Origin: Phoebastria nigripes
Taxonomy: Eukaryota; Chordata; Aves; Procellariiformes; Diomedeidae
Direction: 5' to 3'
Length of the DNA: 64,000 nt
NCBI GenBank assembly: GCA_035582835.1
Contig: JAYKAV010002924.1
Span: 1 to 64,000, forward strand
Part shown: positions 63,044 through 64,000 of the stretch, piece by piece
How the letters are laid out: each line of letters begins with the position of its first letter
Numbering within the stretch: the first letter of the stretch is position 1
The notes under the pieces: generated by a model
What the model was told of the DNA's origin: nothing
Database searches by the model: none
What the model saw: the letters and a program-made list of their open reading frames with translations, nothing else
Program-made: the position numbers and the translations under genes

Positions 63044-64000
63044 GTAAACAAAATCCAGGTTTCAGTACATTTATTGGTCATTTACATGCTTTTAATTAAG
63101 AAAATTCCTATTTTTAATAAATAGAAGTTTCATCACTTTACACTTCTAAGATTATATTTTTTATATGTTTGCAAAACCTACAAACCTTATAAAACTGTAA
63201 AGTGATTTGCAGATGATGATAACAGATAATGGCTATCACAAAACATCATTATTTCAGATCATTGTGCACTTTCTTTATTTTCCTCTAAGCCTTCAGCAAT
63301 GTTAAGCAGGCAAATTTCTTTAGGTGTGCGCCAAATCTTGAAATGAGGAAGCTGGTCTGCAAGGTGCTGATATTTTTCAAAGGAAATGATAAGCAAAATT
63401 GATTGCATTTGCACAACATACTGAGAGACAGCTGTTTGGTTGGTTGGTTGGTTTTAAATTAGGAGATTCAAAATAATAAAAATTTATTTCTATGGGAAGT
63501 TGACCTACCTGTATCCAAGGTTTTAGCATTCAATTTAAAAAATGTGAGTGGCATCAAAACACTAATATTTTGTATAACACAATTGTAAACGAAATCATTA
63601 AAAACTTACTTATATGAGTCATACTTACGGCATGGTATAGTACCCTATTCCACATGTGTAAAACTGCAATGGTAAGCAAATATTTTTTTTCACAATAAAT
63701 GATGATGTGTAGATTGTTTATATTTGAGTCTTTAAGGCCCAGAAAGGATTGCTTTGTCTCTGGAGAGAGAATATTAGTCAAGGAGCTACAGTTCACAGCA
63801 ATTTGGCTGCCAGTATGTTCCATTTCTAATGACTGCTCTTCTTCCTTATCAGTCTAGCATAGCCAGAACCGCTCACTTATTATTTACAGAGCACAGTTTG
63901 GATTGCATCAAAGACAGCTTCCACTCATCAAGCTGTTTCCTGGTATTAATTTAGCTCTTCCTCCCTACATCTTTAGCTGAAGCAAGTTTCCGTAGTGCTT
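63044..64000. other. Unannotated DNA to the right edge
   Basis: No gene recognised. The 89-codon minus-strand frame at 63554-63823 has no domain. Contains one (TTGG)n repeat, listed separately. Confidence 0.5.
63434..63455. repeat. (TTGG)n microsatellite
   Basis: Five tandem TTGG units, the same motif as at 21219. Confidence 0.95.

Overview
This window looks like non-coding nuclear DNA from a bird. It is AT-rich and contains no host gene that I can support. The organism call rests on CR1 retrotransposon (LINE) pieces. Their 3' ends carry the ATTCTATG-type octamer tail, and the ORF1 and ORF2 reading frames resemble the CR1 copies common in bird genomes. Scattered single N bases and one 17-base N run point to a draft assembly. 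The sequence could be intergenic or lie inside a very large intron; nothing here decides between the two.

Layout. Bases 1-672 are a composite of two CR1 pieces in opposite orientation. An ORF1 segment (minus strand) with a zinc-knuckle-like start and the start of an esterase-type domain runs off the left edge, and it abuts a 3'-terminal CR1 end (plus strand). Bases 2778-2925 and about 13150-13480 are CpG-dense patches in otherwise CpG-poor DNA. Bases 16525-16985 hold an old, decayed CR1 fragment (minus strand). Bases 17607-18060 hold a younger CR1 fragment (minus strand) covering the ORF2 C-terminus, with one frameshift. Small CR1 3'-end remnants lie near 39598-39640 and 63004-63043. Two short stretches (about 50443-50515 and 59790-59850) resemble one old amniote interspersed repeat, and 55918-56060 resembles a decayed MIR-type SINE.

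The rest is unique-looking AT-rich sequence with simple repeats ((TTTTG)n, (TTGG)n twice, (GTG)n, (CA)n/(CT)n, (TTCC)n, (AAAT)n, poly-A and poly-T runs) and short diverged tandem duplications. The longest open frame not due to a transposon is 136 codons, about what chance allows in 64 kb at this base composition. I found no rRNA, tRNA, CRISPR array, operon or bacterial feature, and no convincing new biological system. The items most worth a second look are the inverted CR1 composite at the left edge, the direct-repeat-flanked palindrome at 26402-26443, the CpG islet at 2778-2925, and the old repeat copies.
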